Of a stretch of 21,203 bases of DNA, positions 1 through 6,427 are shown piece by piece (the stretch's first letter is position 1; each line of letters begins with the position of its first letter). Source of the stretch: Sulfolobus sp. SCGC AB-777_G06 (GTDB lineage: Archaea > Thermoproteota > Thermoprotei_A > Sulfolobales > Sulfolobaceae); assembly GCA_003086555.1 (NCBI GenBank), contig QEFN01000019.1:1-21203 (forward strand), read 5' to 3'. A program made the translations under genes and the position numbers. The notes under the pieces were generated by a model. That model saw only the letters and a program-made list of their open reading frames with translations, was not told the DNA's origin and searched no databases.

Positions 1-46
1 GTTCTAAAGAGAATTATAGGATGTATATAGTCTAAATAGGATATCC

Positions 47-53
47 TTATAAA
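47..53 (+). promoter_or_regulatory. TATA box of the ECF transporter operon
   Basis: TTATAAA lies 30-36 bases before the ATG at 83, so transcription should begin near 75-78, just at a GAGGA Shine-Dalgarno-like element (75-79). This makes the GTG at 56 an unlikely start. A second, weaker TATA-like stretch (about 22-30) could drive a transcript that includes the GTG, so the choice is not certain. Confidence 0.5.
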
Positions 54-82
54 TTGTGATAGTGACTTTATATCGAGGAAGC

Positions 83-820
83 ATGGGTTTTAACGGTATA
101 ATTGGTGCACTAAATGAACCTGGAGAATTACCGTGGGAAGTTGTAGTAGGATATTTCGCTGTAGCTCTAGCAACAATGTTTTTTGTAGGTAAGAAATATG
201 GAGGCTTAAAGGCGTTCACTACATTGGATCTCGTCTACATAGGTATGGGTGGAGCCTTCGCAATGGTATGGGAGTTCTACATAGGAAGCTTCATAGGAAG
301 GTTCCTTCCCAGTACACCTTTTGTTAGTGTGGGTTTCTGGGGAAGACTGATAATAGTTTTCATAGTAGCGGGGTTGGTTAGAAAAGCCGGTGTAGGTATG
401 TTAACGTTATTCATATATAATCTTCTGGCGGATCTATTTCACTATGGTTTCGGAGGAGAACCTATGTATTTCATATACGAGACGTTAACGTACGGTCTTT
501 TCGTTGATTTAATGATAGTGTTCGCTAAGGGAAAGATATTCGGTATTGGCTATACACCAAAAGAAGTAGACCAACCATATGCTGTATCTGTGAGTAGAAC
601 AAATCTATTAGCTGCCTTAGAGGGAGGTATAGTCGGTGCTCTATGGGCACTGCCAGACCCATTGTTTTATGATGGTTTCTTCGGGCCATTCATATATGCA
701 TACGCTCCCAACTGGGCGAAAATAATATTTCATATTCAAGCATTCCTACCCGGAGATATTATAATGGGTATTATAGGCGGAATTCTAGCATATTACATAG
801 CTAGGGCGGTGGGACAGTGA
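83..820 (+). CDS. ECF transporter substrate-binding (S) component
   Basis: This is a very hydrophobic protein of about 245 residues with roughly six membrane segments and glycine-rich loops, typical of the S component that captures a vitamin or metal at the membrane for an energy-coupling factor (ECF) transporter. The assignment rests mainly on context: it directly precedes a fused double ATPase (GTGA overlap) and an EcfT-type permease, together a complete ECF set. The order S, double ATPase, T matches YkoE-YkoD-YkoC, the proposed hydroxymethylpyrimidine/thiamine transporter of bacteria, but I see no diagnostic substrate residues, so the substrate is left open. I chose ATG 83 because the TATA box at 47-53 leaves no room for a leader before GTG 56 and because GAGGA precedes the ATG. 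Using GTG 56 would add nine residues (MIVTLYRGS). Confidence 0.75.
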   Translation: MGFNGIIGALNEPGELPWEVVVGYFAVALATMFFVGKKYGGLKAFTTLDLVYIGMGGAFAMVWEFYIGSFIGRFLPSTPFVSVGFWGRLIIVFIVAGLVRKAGVGMLTLFIYNLLADLFHYGFGGEPMYFIYETLTYGLFVDLMIVFAKGKIFGIGYTPKEVDQPYAVSVSRTNLLAALEGGIVGALWALPDPLFYDGFFGPFIYAYAPNWAKIIFHIQAFLPGDIIMGIIGGILAYYIARAVGQ

Positions 821-2379
821 ATGTAATAGAGCTAAGAAACGTAGAGGTGGTATATACAGGGAGAGCCAAACCGTCTCTGGTAGTTCATGATTTTCACGTA
901 GAGGAAGGAGAGTCTATTTTGATAGTGGGTAAGTCTGGATCCGGTAAGTCGACACTTATAAACGTAATCAATGGCGTAATCCCTAATATGATTTCTGCTA
1001 ATGTGAAAGGGGAAATAAACGTCTTCGGTAAGGATCCGAGGAAGACTCCTATTTTCGATATTGCAAAAGAAGTGGGGACAGTTTTACAAGACCCTGAAAT
1101 GCAGGTTTTTAATCACAAGGTCATAGACGAAATTGCTTTCGGTCCGGAGAACCTGATGTTACCCCCCGAAGAGATAATGAACAGAGTGATCGAGACATCA
1201 AAGATCACTGGAGTTCACGAACTTTTAGATATGGAGACGATCAATCTTTCTGGAGGTGAGTTACAGAGGACAGTCATTGCTTCAGTTTTGGCCATGAACC
1301 CTAAGGCCTTGATTCTCGATGAACCCACCTCTAACATCGATCCTGAGGGAACAGCTCAGATTTTTTCCCTTGTAAAGAAGTTCAGGCGGGAGAAAAGGAC
1401 GTTAATAATTGTTGAACATAAGTTGGAAAGGGTTTTACCTTATGTTGATAGAGTAGTTTTAGTAGAAAAAGGCAGGTTAGTTTTTGACGTTAAAAAAGAG
1501 GAGCTTTTCGATAAGGTTCACCTCTTAAGGGAGGCCGGGGTGGAAGTACCGGATTACTATTTACACTTAGGAACCCGTAAATCCCTTAAAGATTACGTTT
1601 ATATACCTCCACCTAGGATGAAAGGGGACAGCACAATTTTATATGCAGAGGTGAAAGTTTGGGACAAGAAGTCAAGTAAGGTAATAGTAGACACGTCTAT
1701 ATCCTTACGTAAGGGTGAAATCACCGCACTAATGGGTAAGAACGGTGCCGGAAAGTCTACTCTGTTAAAGGCGATCATGGGTATTTTAGACCGTAAGTTG
1801 AAGTCAGAGGTAAGGCTGATAGTAGAGGGAAAGGACTTGAGCAAATCGAGTATTATGGAAAGGGGTGCTTACATTGGATATTTACCTCAAAACTTTGACG
1901 TGATGTTTATAAAAAGAACGGTTGAAGACGAAGTGGCTTTCGCTATGAAAAATAGAGGTATTTATAGCAGGGAGAGGCTGGACGAGATTCTAAAGATGTT
2001 TTCTTTGTACGAAATAAGGCGTGAAGACCCTTTAATGCTGTCGATGGGTCAGAGGAGGAGGGTGGCTATGGCTTCAGTTATTGCTTCTGGTTCTAAAGTA
2101 CTTTTAATGGACGAACCCACGAGCGGACAAGACTGGTATCACAGAGAGATGTTTGGAAAAGAAGTTCAGTACCTGAGAGATAAGGGATTTTCCTTCCTAA
2201 TAGTCACGCATGACTCAAGGTTCGTAGATAAGTTCTGTGATAGAGTGGTGGTAATGGAAAAGGGAAGGATAGTTGCTGACGATAAACCGGAGGAAATATT
2301 TTCCAAAGAAGGGCTTGGGATTCATCCTCCCACGGAGTATTTGGTGATGAAATATGGTTCCTTGGAATTTCCTTTATGA
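817..2379 (+). CDS. ECF transporter ATPase, two fused ATP-binding domains
   Basis: The 520-residue protein is the cytoplasmic motor of the ECF transporter, with two complete ABC ATPase domains in one chain. Domain 1 has Walker A GKSGSGKST (38-46), Q-loop Q91, signature LSGGELQR (144-151), Walker B ending ILDEP (166-170) and switch His201. Domain 2 has Walker A GKNGAGKST (307-315), Q358, signature LSMGQRRR (408-415), Walker B ending LMDEP (430-434) and His465. All catalytic residues are present in both halves; the only deviation is Met for the first signature Gly in domain 2. In most ECF transporters these are two separate proteins (EcfA and EcfA'); fusions of the YkoD type are known. The start is GTG 817, overlapping the stop of the S-component gene, with a GGTGGG element just upstream. 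The 3' end overlaps the permease gene by 26 bases, indicating tight operon organisation. Confidence 0.93.
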   Translation: MNVIELRNVEVVYTGRAKPSLVVHDFHVEEGESILIVGKSGSGKSTLINVINGVIPNMISANVKGEINVFGKDPRKTPIFDIAKEVGTVLQDPEMQVFNHKVIDEIAFGPENLMLPPEEIMNRVIETSKITGVHELLDMETINLSGGELQRTVIASVLAMNPKALILDEPTSNIDPEGTAQIFSLVKKFRREKRTLIIVEHKLERVLPYVDRVVLVEKGRLVFDVKKEELFDKVHLLREAGVEVPDYYLHLGTRKSLKDYVYIPPPRMKGDSTILYAEVKVWDKKSSKVIVDTSISLRKGEITALMGKNGAGKSTLLKAIMGILDRKLKSEVRLIVEGKDLSKSSIMERGAYIGYLPQNFDVMFIKRTVEDEVAFAMKNRGIYSRERLDEILKMFSLYEIRREDPLMLSMGQRRRVAMASVIASGSKVLLMDEPTSGQDWYHREMFGKEVQYLRDKGFSFLIVTHDSRFVDKFCDRVVVMEKGRIVADDKPEEIFSKEGLGIHPPTEYLVMKYGSLEFPL

Positions 2380-3343
2380 AAATCCCCTAACTCAAAACGT
2401 GATAAGTTGGTTTCTGTTCTTTTATGGTGTAGCATTACCCGTCGTAATAATAGTTGGTGCGATAGGTCTTAGGGGTTTTATCGAGCTAACCAGGTTTGAG
2501 AGAGGAAGTACATTCCTTTATAAATTGAATCCGATTACAAAGTTGGTTTTCGGAGTTGTGGTTATGGCTGTTGCTTCAACTACTATATGGTGGATAGGTG
2601 CTCTACTAACTCTAGCTATACTTCCTCTTTATCTAACTCTTAATAACGGTCTTAAGAAATTCCTTTACGTAGTACTCTTAGTGTTCTCTACAATTATAGG
2701 CTCTATGTGGGCGATAGCTCCTTATACTCCCACTAGCATTCTCGAGTTGGTATTCCCTAATCCTTCATCTTACGAAACCGTATGGGTGTGGCCGAGTTAT
2801 TTCACTTATATGGGTTACGAGCCTGTCCTCACTTTGCAAGCGCTGATTTACGGTCTTCAGATATCCTTTAGGGTTACGGCAACATTAGTCTCAGCACTTC
2901 TTTTAATTCTCACAACTACAACTTCTGACATCTTTAGGATGTTCACCAAGATGAAGGTCCCACTCCCCATTACATTCTCCGTTATGGTCGGTGTCAGGAC
3001 CGTGCCTAAGATCTTCGAAGTTTTAGATACCTCCGTAAAGATGCAGTTACTTAGAGGGTTAAGTCATAATAAGCCAAGGATTCTAAGGGTATTTTATTAC
3101 CTTTACGCCGGAATAATGGCTATAGTCCCGGCAATAGTGTACTTATTTAGGGGAGCAAAAACATTGGCAATTTCAGCCGATACTAGAGGTTTCAGGGCTT
3201 ATCCCAGCAGGACGTCATTAGTTAATCTAACTTTTGGTAAACTGGATTATATTATGTTTGCAGTGATAGTGTTATTAATCATCGTTGATATTGTTGCGAA
3301 TCTAACCGGTTTCGGTAGGACGATACCTTACGTAGGATTGTAA
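2354..3343 (+). CDS. ECF transporter transmembrane coupling protein EcfT (CbiQ family)
   Basis: The 329-residue membrane protein should couple ATP hydrolysis by the preceding double ATPase to movement of the S component. After an N-terminal membrane helix it has the CbiQ/EcfT start motif 'LNPITKLVF' (about 57-65), a run of membrane segments, a long cytoplasmic helical part around 'TKMKVPLPITFSVMVGVRTV', and near the C-terminus the coupling-helix signature TRGFRAYPSRT, equivalent to the Ala-Arg-Gly/Arg-Thr motifs by which EcfT docks in the ATPase groove. The unusually long N-terminus (about 50 residues before the LNP motif) supplies an extra membrane segment. The start ATG is preceded by GGTGAT (2343-2348), a perfect core Shine-Dalgarno, at 5-base spacing. 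This suits translational coupling, because the gene begins 26 bases inside the ATPase gene. A T5 tract follows the stop. Confidence 0.9.
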   Translation: MVPWNFLYENPLTQNVISWFLFFYGVALPVVIIVGAIGLRGFIELTRFERGSTFLYKLNPITKLVFGVVVMAVASTTIWWIGALLTLAILPLYLTLNNGLKKFLYVVLLVFSTIIGSMWAIAPYTPTSILELVFPNPSSYETVWVWPSYFTYMGYEPVLTLQALIYGLQISFRVTATLVSALLLILTTTTSDIFRMFTKMKVPLPITFSVMVGVRTVPKIFEVLDTSVKMQLLRGLSHNKPRILRVFYYLYAGIMAIVPAIVYLFRGAKTLAISADTRGFRAYPSRTSLVNLTFGKLDYIMFAVIVLLIIVDIVANLTGFGRTIPYVGL

Positions 3344-3346
3344 GTC

Positions 3347-3351
3347 TTTTT
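3347..3351 (+). terminator. T-tract terminator after the ECF operon
   Basis: TTTTT begins three bases after the EcfT stop codon. Archaeal RNA polymerase terminates at such U-tracts without a hairpin. The next promoter's TATA box begins 11 bases later, so a transcription break here is plausible. Confidence 0.4.
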
Positions 3352-3361
3352 ATTAGGCAAC

Positions 3362-3369
3362 TTTATAAA
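3362..3369 (+). promoter_or_regulatory. TATA box of the phosphoesterase gene
   Basis: TTTATAAA is a near-consensus archaeal TATA box. Applying the 28-29-base spacing seen at the leaderless genes of this window puts the transcript start near 3391. That leaves a leader of about ten bases with the AGGTG ribosome-binding element in front of ATG 3401. Confidence 0.65.
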
Positions 3370-3373
3370 TTAC

Positions 3374-3387
3374 CTTCAAAATATCTA
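3374..3387 (+). repeat. 14-base element shared with the promoter at 11927 (copy 1)
   Basis: CTTCAAAATATCTA occurs here and, identical, at 11927-11940. In both places it begins exactly 12 bases after the first base of the TATA box and ends a few bases before the predicted transcript start. That is where a repressor or a core-promoter element would act. Copy number elsewhere in the genome is unknown. Confidence 0.55.
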
Positions 3388-3400
3388 TTAGGTGTTTCTG

Positions 3401-4993
3401 ATGAAATCTATAATTAGGAATTTAATCATGCTATCTTTCGTAGTATTAATTTTACTCTCTCCAATAGCTTCTTCAGAGACCCCTACTGCTACTCCTATAA
3501 AGCACGTCATTATCATAATCGAAGAAAACCACTCTTTTGACAACTTGTTCGGTTCATATCCCTTCGGATGGCCTCCTATAGTGAATAACATTACTCTATC
3601 TGTCATGTGGCCCGAAGGGCTTTACACCAATTATAGTCAGTTACAACAGTCTAAAAACGGAGTCCTGAGTTATATCACGGTACCCAACGTCCCTTGGTTT
3701 CCGTTAGCTGGTGTATCACATCCTTATTATGCTAATTCATGGGATACGGTAGACCCTTACGAAGGTTGGTCATCATATCACGGGGATTATTGGTTCGGAA
3801 AGCCGATAGGCTTTGTCTATTACTCTGGCCCTCAGTCTATGGCTTACTTTTCCTATCAGCATGTAGGGATATTATGGGATTACGCTGAGGAATATGTTTT
3901 GGCAGATAATTACTACGCTCCGGTATTAGGGCTTACGGAGCCTAACAGGGTTGCTTACTTAACCGGCGCACCTCCTAACTTCTTTACCGATAGTGCTTCT
4001 AATGTAATTCCAATTAATCAGACAATATTCTATCAGCTAAGCTCTTACGGTATCTCGTGGGACTATTTCGTTTATGATTATCAGGGAGGTATTCCTTGGC
4101 CGTTAAATGCGTTTATAGGGATTCAACAATATCAATCCCACATTCACGGCCTAACTACGTTCTTTAACGACCTTAAGGACGGTGAACTACCGGCAGTAAG
4201 TTGGGTTATGTTAATCGGATGTAACGCTGACAAGTATGACATGCACCCGCCTTACAACGTCACTGAGGGTGCTGTCGAGCTTAGCAACATTATAAACCAA
4301 GTAATGGAGAGCCCTTATTGGAACTCAACAGTAATATTCATAACGTTTGACGAAGGAGGAGGTTATTACGACCAAATCACCCCGCCTGCGATTAACACAA
4401 TGGGCTTAGGACAAAGGATTCCTTTGCTTATAATATCCTCTTATGCTAAAGAGGCATGGGTAGACAACTACACGCTTTCCGGTTATACTCTTCTGGGGTT
4501 TATAGACTATAATTGGCATCTACCATGGCTTACGAAGTGGGTAGAGAATAGTGATGTGGAAGGTATTTTACAAGCTTTCAACTTCTCTTCGAAGCCAAGG
4601 CCTCCAATAATTTTGACGCCTAATAACTGGACTTATCCAATACCTTTACAGTATCCAGTTCATTACGGTTATATAGCTAAGGTATCTCAAGGACAGTCTT
4701 ACGCTCAAGTGTACCCAGCCCCTGCAGTCTCATTCTTATTTCCCATGACATTTACGGGGTTTGCATTGATAGTAGCGTCATTTTTAATAAGGTCTAAGAG
4801 AAAGCTTCTACTAAATTTATCATTAGTTTTAATGTTATTAGTTACCGGTATAGCTCTATACTATAACTCATCGTTTGTGATGTATTCTTTCGTAGTTCAC
4901 TACTATACATACTCGGGTCTAATAGGATTCTTAGCCGCGGGAGCACTAAGGTTTAGGTCTGGTAATAAGGTGGGAAGTAGTGGATATAAATGA
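3401..4993 (+). CDS. Exported membrane-anchored phosphoesterase (phospholipase C / acid phosphatase family)
   Basis: The 530-residue protein has an N-terminal signal peptide or anchor (K-S-I-I-R-N then a hydrophobic stretch ending near SPIASSE, about residues 2-27) and should act outside the cell membrane, probably releasing phosphate from phosphate esters. Family hallmarks are the metal and nucleophile region EENHSFDNLFG (41-51, compare ENRSFDHYFG), 'LTEPNRVAYLTG', and the second metal cluster 'MHPPYNVTEGA' followed by 'IFITFDEGGGYYDQITPP'. The last about 85 residues contain two to three hydrophobic segments separated by a basic loop (RSKRK), so the enzyme is probably held in the membrane by its C-terminus. 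Many Asn-X-Ser/Thr sequons fit an S-layer-side glycoprotein. ATG 3401 is preferred over the in-frame GTG 3392 because AGGTG sits seven bases upstream of it. The true substrate (phospholipid or phosphomonoester) cannot be read from the sequence. Confidence 0.85.
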   Translation: MKSIIRNLIMLSFVVLILLSPIASSETPTATPIKHVIIIIEENHSFDNLFGSYPFGWPPIVNNITLSVMWPEGLYTNYSQLQQSKNGVLSYITVPNVPWFPLAGVSHPYYANSWDTVDPYEGWSSYHGDYWFGKPIGFVYYSGPQSMAYFSYQHVGILWDYAEEYVLADNYYAPVLGLTEPNRVAYLTGAPPNFFTDSASNVIPINQTIFYQLSSYGISWDYFVYDYQGGIPWPLNAFIGIQQYQSHIHGLTTFFNDLKDGELPAVSWVMLIGCNADKYDMHPPYNVTEGAVELSNIINQVMESPYWNSTVIFITFDEGGGYYDQITPPAINTMGLGQRIPLLIISSYAKEAWVDNYTLSGYTLLGFIDYNWHLPWLTKWVENSDVEGILQAFNFSSKPRPPIILTPNNWTYPIPLQYPVHYGYIAKVSQGQSYAQVYPAPAVSFLFPMTFTGFALIVASFLIRSKRKLLLNLSLVLMLLVTGIALYYNSSFVMYSFVVHYYTYSGLIGFLAAGALRFRSGNKVGSSGYK

Positions 4994-5513
4994 GGTGGGT
5001 TTTTTAGCCTCTTTTATTCCCTCCTCTTTCGAAGGATTTGAAATGAGTATATTTTGGAGCCTAGCGTCTTTAAAAGACAAAGCTAAAGCTAACATGGGTG
5101 TAATCAGCGGTATTTTGGTCGTTACACTAATGTTGTATTTAACTTTCATCATGCTACCTATTCTAGTGTCCGATGTAACAGAATATTATATAAAACTCTT
5201 GTTAGGACTTCTACTCGTGTCTTTAGCCACCTACTTCCTTTATGCGGACAATTATCCTGAACCGAACAGTGCTTTCCTGCTCGCCTTTATCGGTATTGTA
5301 GCTGAGGGACTGGAAGTCGATATATTTTCTGTAAGTGCATGGATAATATCTGGTAGTGCGTTGGGATTGATAGGGGGTGTCCTGGGTTTCTTATGGAGTT
5401 TATTTGTGTTTAAGGATTTGTCTAAAAGGGTATCGAAAAAAGTACTGAAAGGATTAGCAGTTGCAATACTATATTCTGTTGGATTCGTTGTACTTACTAG
5501 TGGGTTAGTTTAA
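4980..5513 (+). CDS. Small membrane protein with duplicated E-G-(F/L)-E motif
   Basis: The 177-residue protein with about five to six membrane segments is not one I recognise with confidence. It shows an internal duplication: FLASFIPSSFEGFEMSIF near residue 8 and FLLAFIGIVAEGLEVDIF near residue 99 align without gaps, each followed by a Gly-rich helix (GVISGILVV / GLIGGVLGF). The repeated Glu-x-x-Glu within a membrane helix recalls the (R/K)-E-G-x-E motifs of FTR1-type iron permeases and other two-repeat cation transporters, so metal transport is a reasonable but unproven guess; the preceding Arg/Lys is missing in both copies. The GTG start overlaps the phosphoesterase gene by 14 bases and is preceded by AAGGTGG (4967-4973), so the two are probably co-translated. 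A later GTG at 4993 would still keep the first motif. Confidence 0.6.
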   Translation: MDINEVGFLASFIPSSFEGFEMSIFWSLASLKDKAKANMGVISGILVVTLMLYLTFIMLPILVSDVTEYYIKLLLGLLLVSLATYFLYADNYPEPNSAFLLAFIGIVAEGLEVDIFSVSAWIISGSALGLIGGVLGFLWSLFVFKDLSKRVSKKVLKGLAVAILYSVGFVVLTSGLV

Positions 5514-5518
5514 GTAAC

Positions 5519-5524
5519 TTTTTT
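5519..5524 (+). terminator. T-tract terminator after the phosphoesterase operon
   Basis: Six T residues lie five bases after the stop of the membrane-protein gene, and about 140 bases of non-coding sequence follow, consistent with transcription ending here. Confidence 0.4.
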
Positions 5525-5664
5525 ATGTTAACTTATTTGCCAATTTTGGCTGAACCGAAAGTTTAGATCTTATTTAAAGTAAACAAACAATAAGGTCTTC
5601 ACACTCGTTGAAGAATTAATGGTAAATTAAAATCCGACTAAGTGGTTAATATGAACGATTAGCT

Positions 5665-6366
5665 TTGTGTAGGATGCTTGCATATAAAGGAAAAAGCAAG
5701 GAGGAGTTGAAAAATTATGTCTCTTGTCTTGTAAAAGCTGCAGAAAAGGATCCTATTACTGGCGATGTTCATGGTGACGGGTGGGGTATAGTCGTGTATA
5801 GCGACAGTGGAACCTTAATTCACTACAGAAGTAGTTTGCCGATCTTTTCTGATAATAAATTGTGGAAAATATTAGATATTTTGGAAGGTCAGATTTGGGT
5901 GATCATACACGCTAGATTAGCTTCGCAGAAAGAATTAGTCGACTCGAAGTTCTCACACCCTTACATAGAGTCTACCCCACATGAGCTACTCTATTTTGCT
6001 CACAATGGTAGTGTTGATAAGTTTTCTATAGGGAAATATTTGGGAATAGACCCTCAGTTTATGGTTGACTCGGAACTCATAGGGAAATTTCTCGTCAGGG
6101 AAGGATTGAGTAAAGAGTCTATAGACAAATTGAAGGAGTTTACTAAGAGTGCACTAAACTTATTCATCCTGAGGATCCCTAGGGAGAAAGGCATACCGCA
6201 ACTTCTCTACGTCAATTTTTACAACGAAGATTACGTGAAAAAGAAAGGTATACCTAGTAAGTATTATAAACTCTACCGAAAAGAGAACGTGGTGTTTTCT
6301 TCTTCCTTATCTTATTTCTGCGAAAGTGGAGACGAAGTGGTGTCGGGTTCATTAGGGGAAGTGTAG
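5665..6366 (+). CDS. Class II glutamine amidotransferase (YafJ/GAT type 4 family)
   Basis: The 233-residue protein has the N-terminal nucleophile hydrolase fold of class II glutaminases, which release ammonia from glutamine. It begins Met-Cys-Arg-Met-Leu-Ala, and Cys2 becomes the catalytic nucleophile once Met1 is removed; this requirement fixes the TTG at 5665 as start even though it is the rarest start codon. Other family motifs are HGDGWG (36-41), HARLAS (82-87) and FAHNGSVD (111-118, oxyanion Asn-Gly), followed by the 'DSELI' segment. No second synthetase domain is attached, so this is a stand-alone glutaminase-like protein of unknown acceptor, as in the YafJ group. It stands alone between a terminator and the next promoter. 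TATA-like stretches lie at 5570-5579 and about 5621-5630. The three-codon frame ATGAACGATTAG (5651-5662) just before the TTG is described in the findings. Confidence 0.9.
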   Translation: MCRMLAYKGKSKEELKNYVSCLVKAAEKDPITGDVHGDGWGIVVYSDSGTLIHYRSSLPIFSDNKLWKILDILEGQIWVIIHARLASQKELVDSKFSHPYIESTPHELLYFAHNGSVDKFSIGKYLGIDPQFMVDSELIGKFLVREGLSKESIDKLKEFTKSALNLFILRIPREKGIPQLLYVNFYNEDYVKKKGIPSKYYKLYRKENVVFSSSLSYFCESGDEVVSGSLGEV

Positions 6367-6396
6367 ATAACTTATGAATGCTCTATGTGAACAAAG

Positions 6397-6404
6397 TTTA
6401 TAGT
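6397..6404 (+). promoter_or_regulatory. TATA box of the 910-residue protein gene
   Basis: TTTATAGT lies 24-31 bases upstream of ATG 6428, the distance expected for a leaderless or nearly leaderless transcript. It argues against the in-frame TTG at 6413 and GTG at 6419. Confidence 0.5.
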
Positions 6405-6427
6405 ATTATTTTTTGAGAGTGTATGTT

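Noticed and set aside
56..82. GTG 56 as start of the ECF S component
   Set aside because: It lies only three bases after the TATA box at 47-53, so a transcript from that box cannot contain it. ATG 83 has GAGGA in front.
1599..1844. Antisense open frames inside the ECF ATPase and other long genes
   Set aside because: They lie opposite genes with clear conserved motifs, have no promoters or ribosome-binding elements of their own, and their translations look like noise.
5540..5549. CCAATTTTGG palindrome in the spacer before the amidotransferase gene
   Set aside because: The arms are only four to five bases; such words are common by chance and it is far from the start codon.
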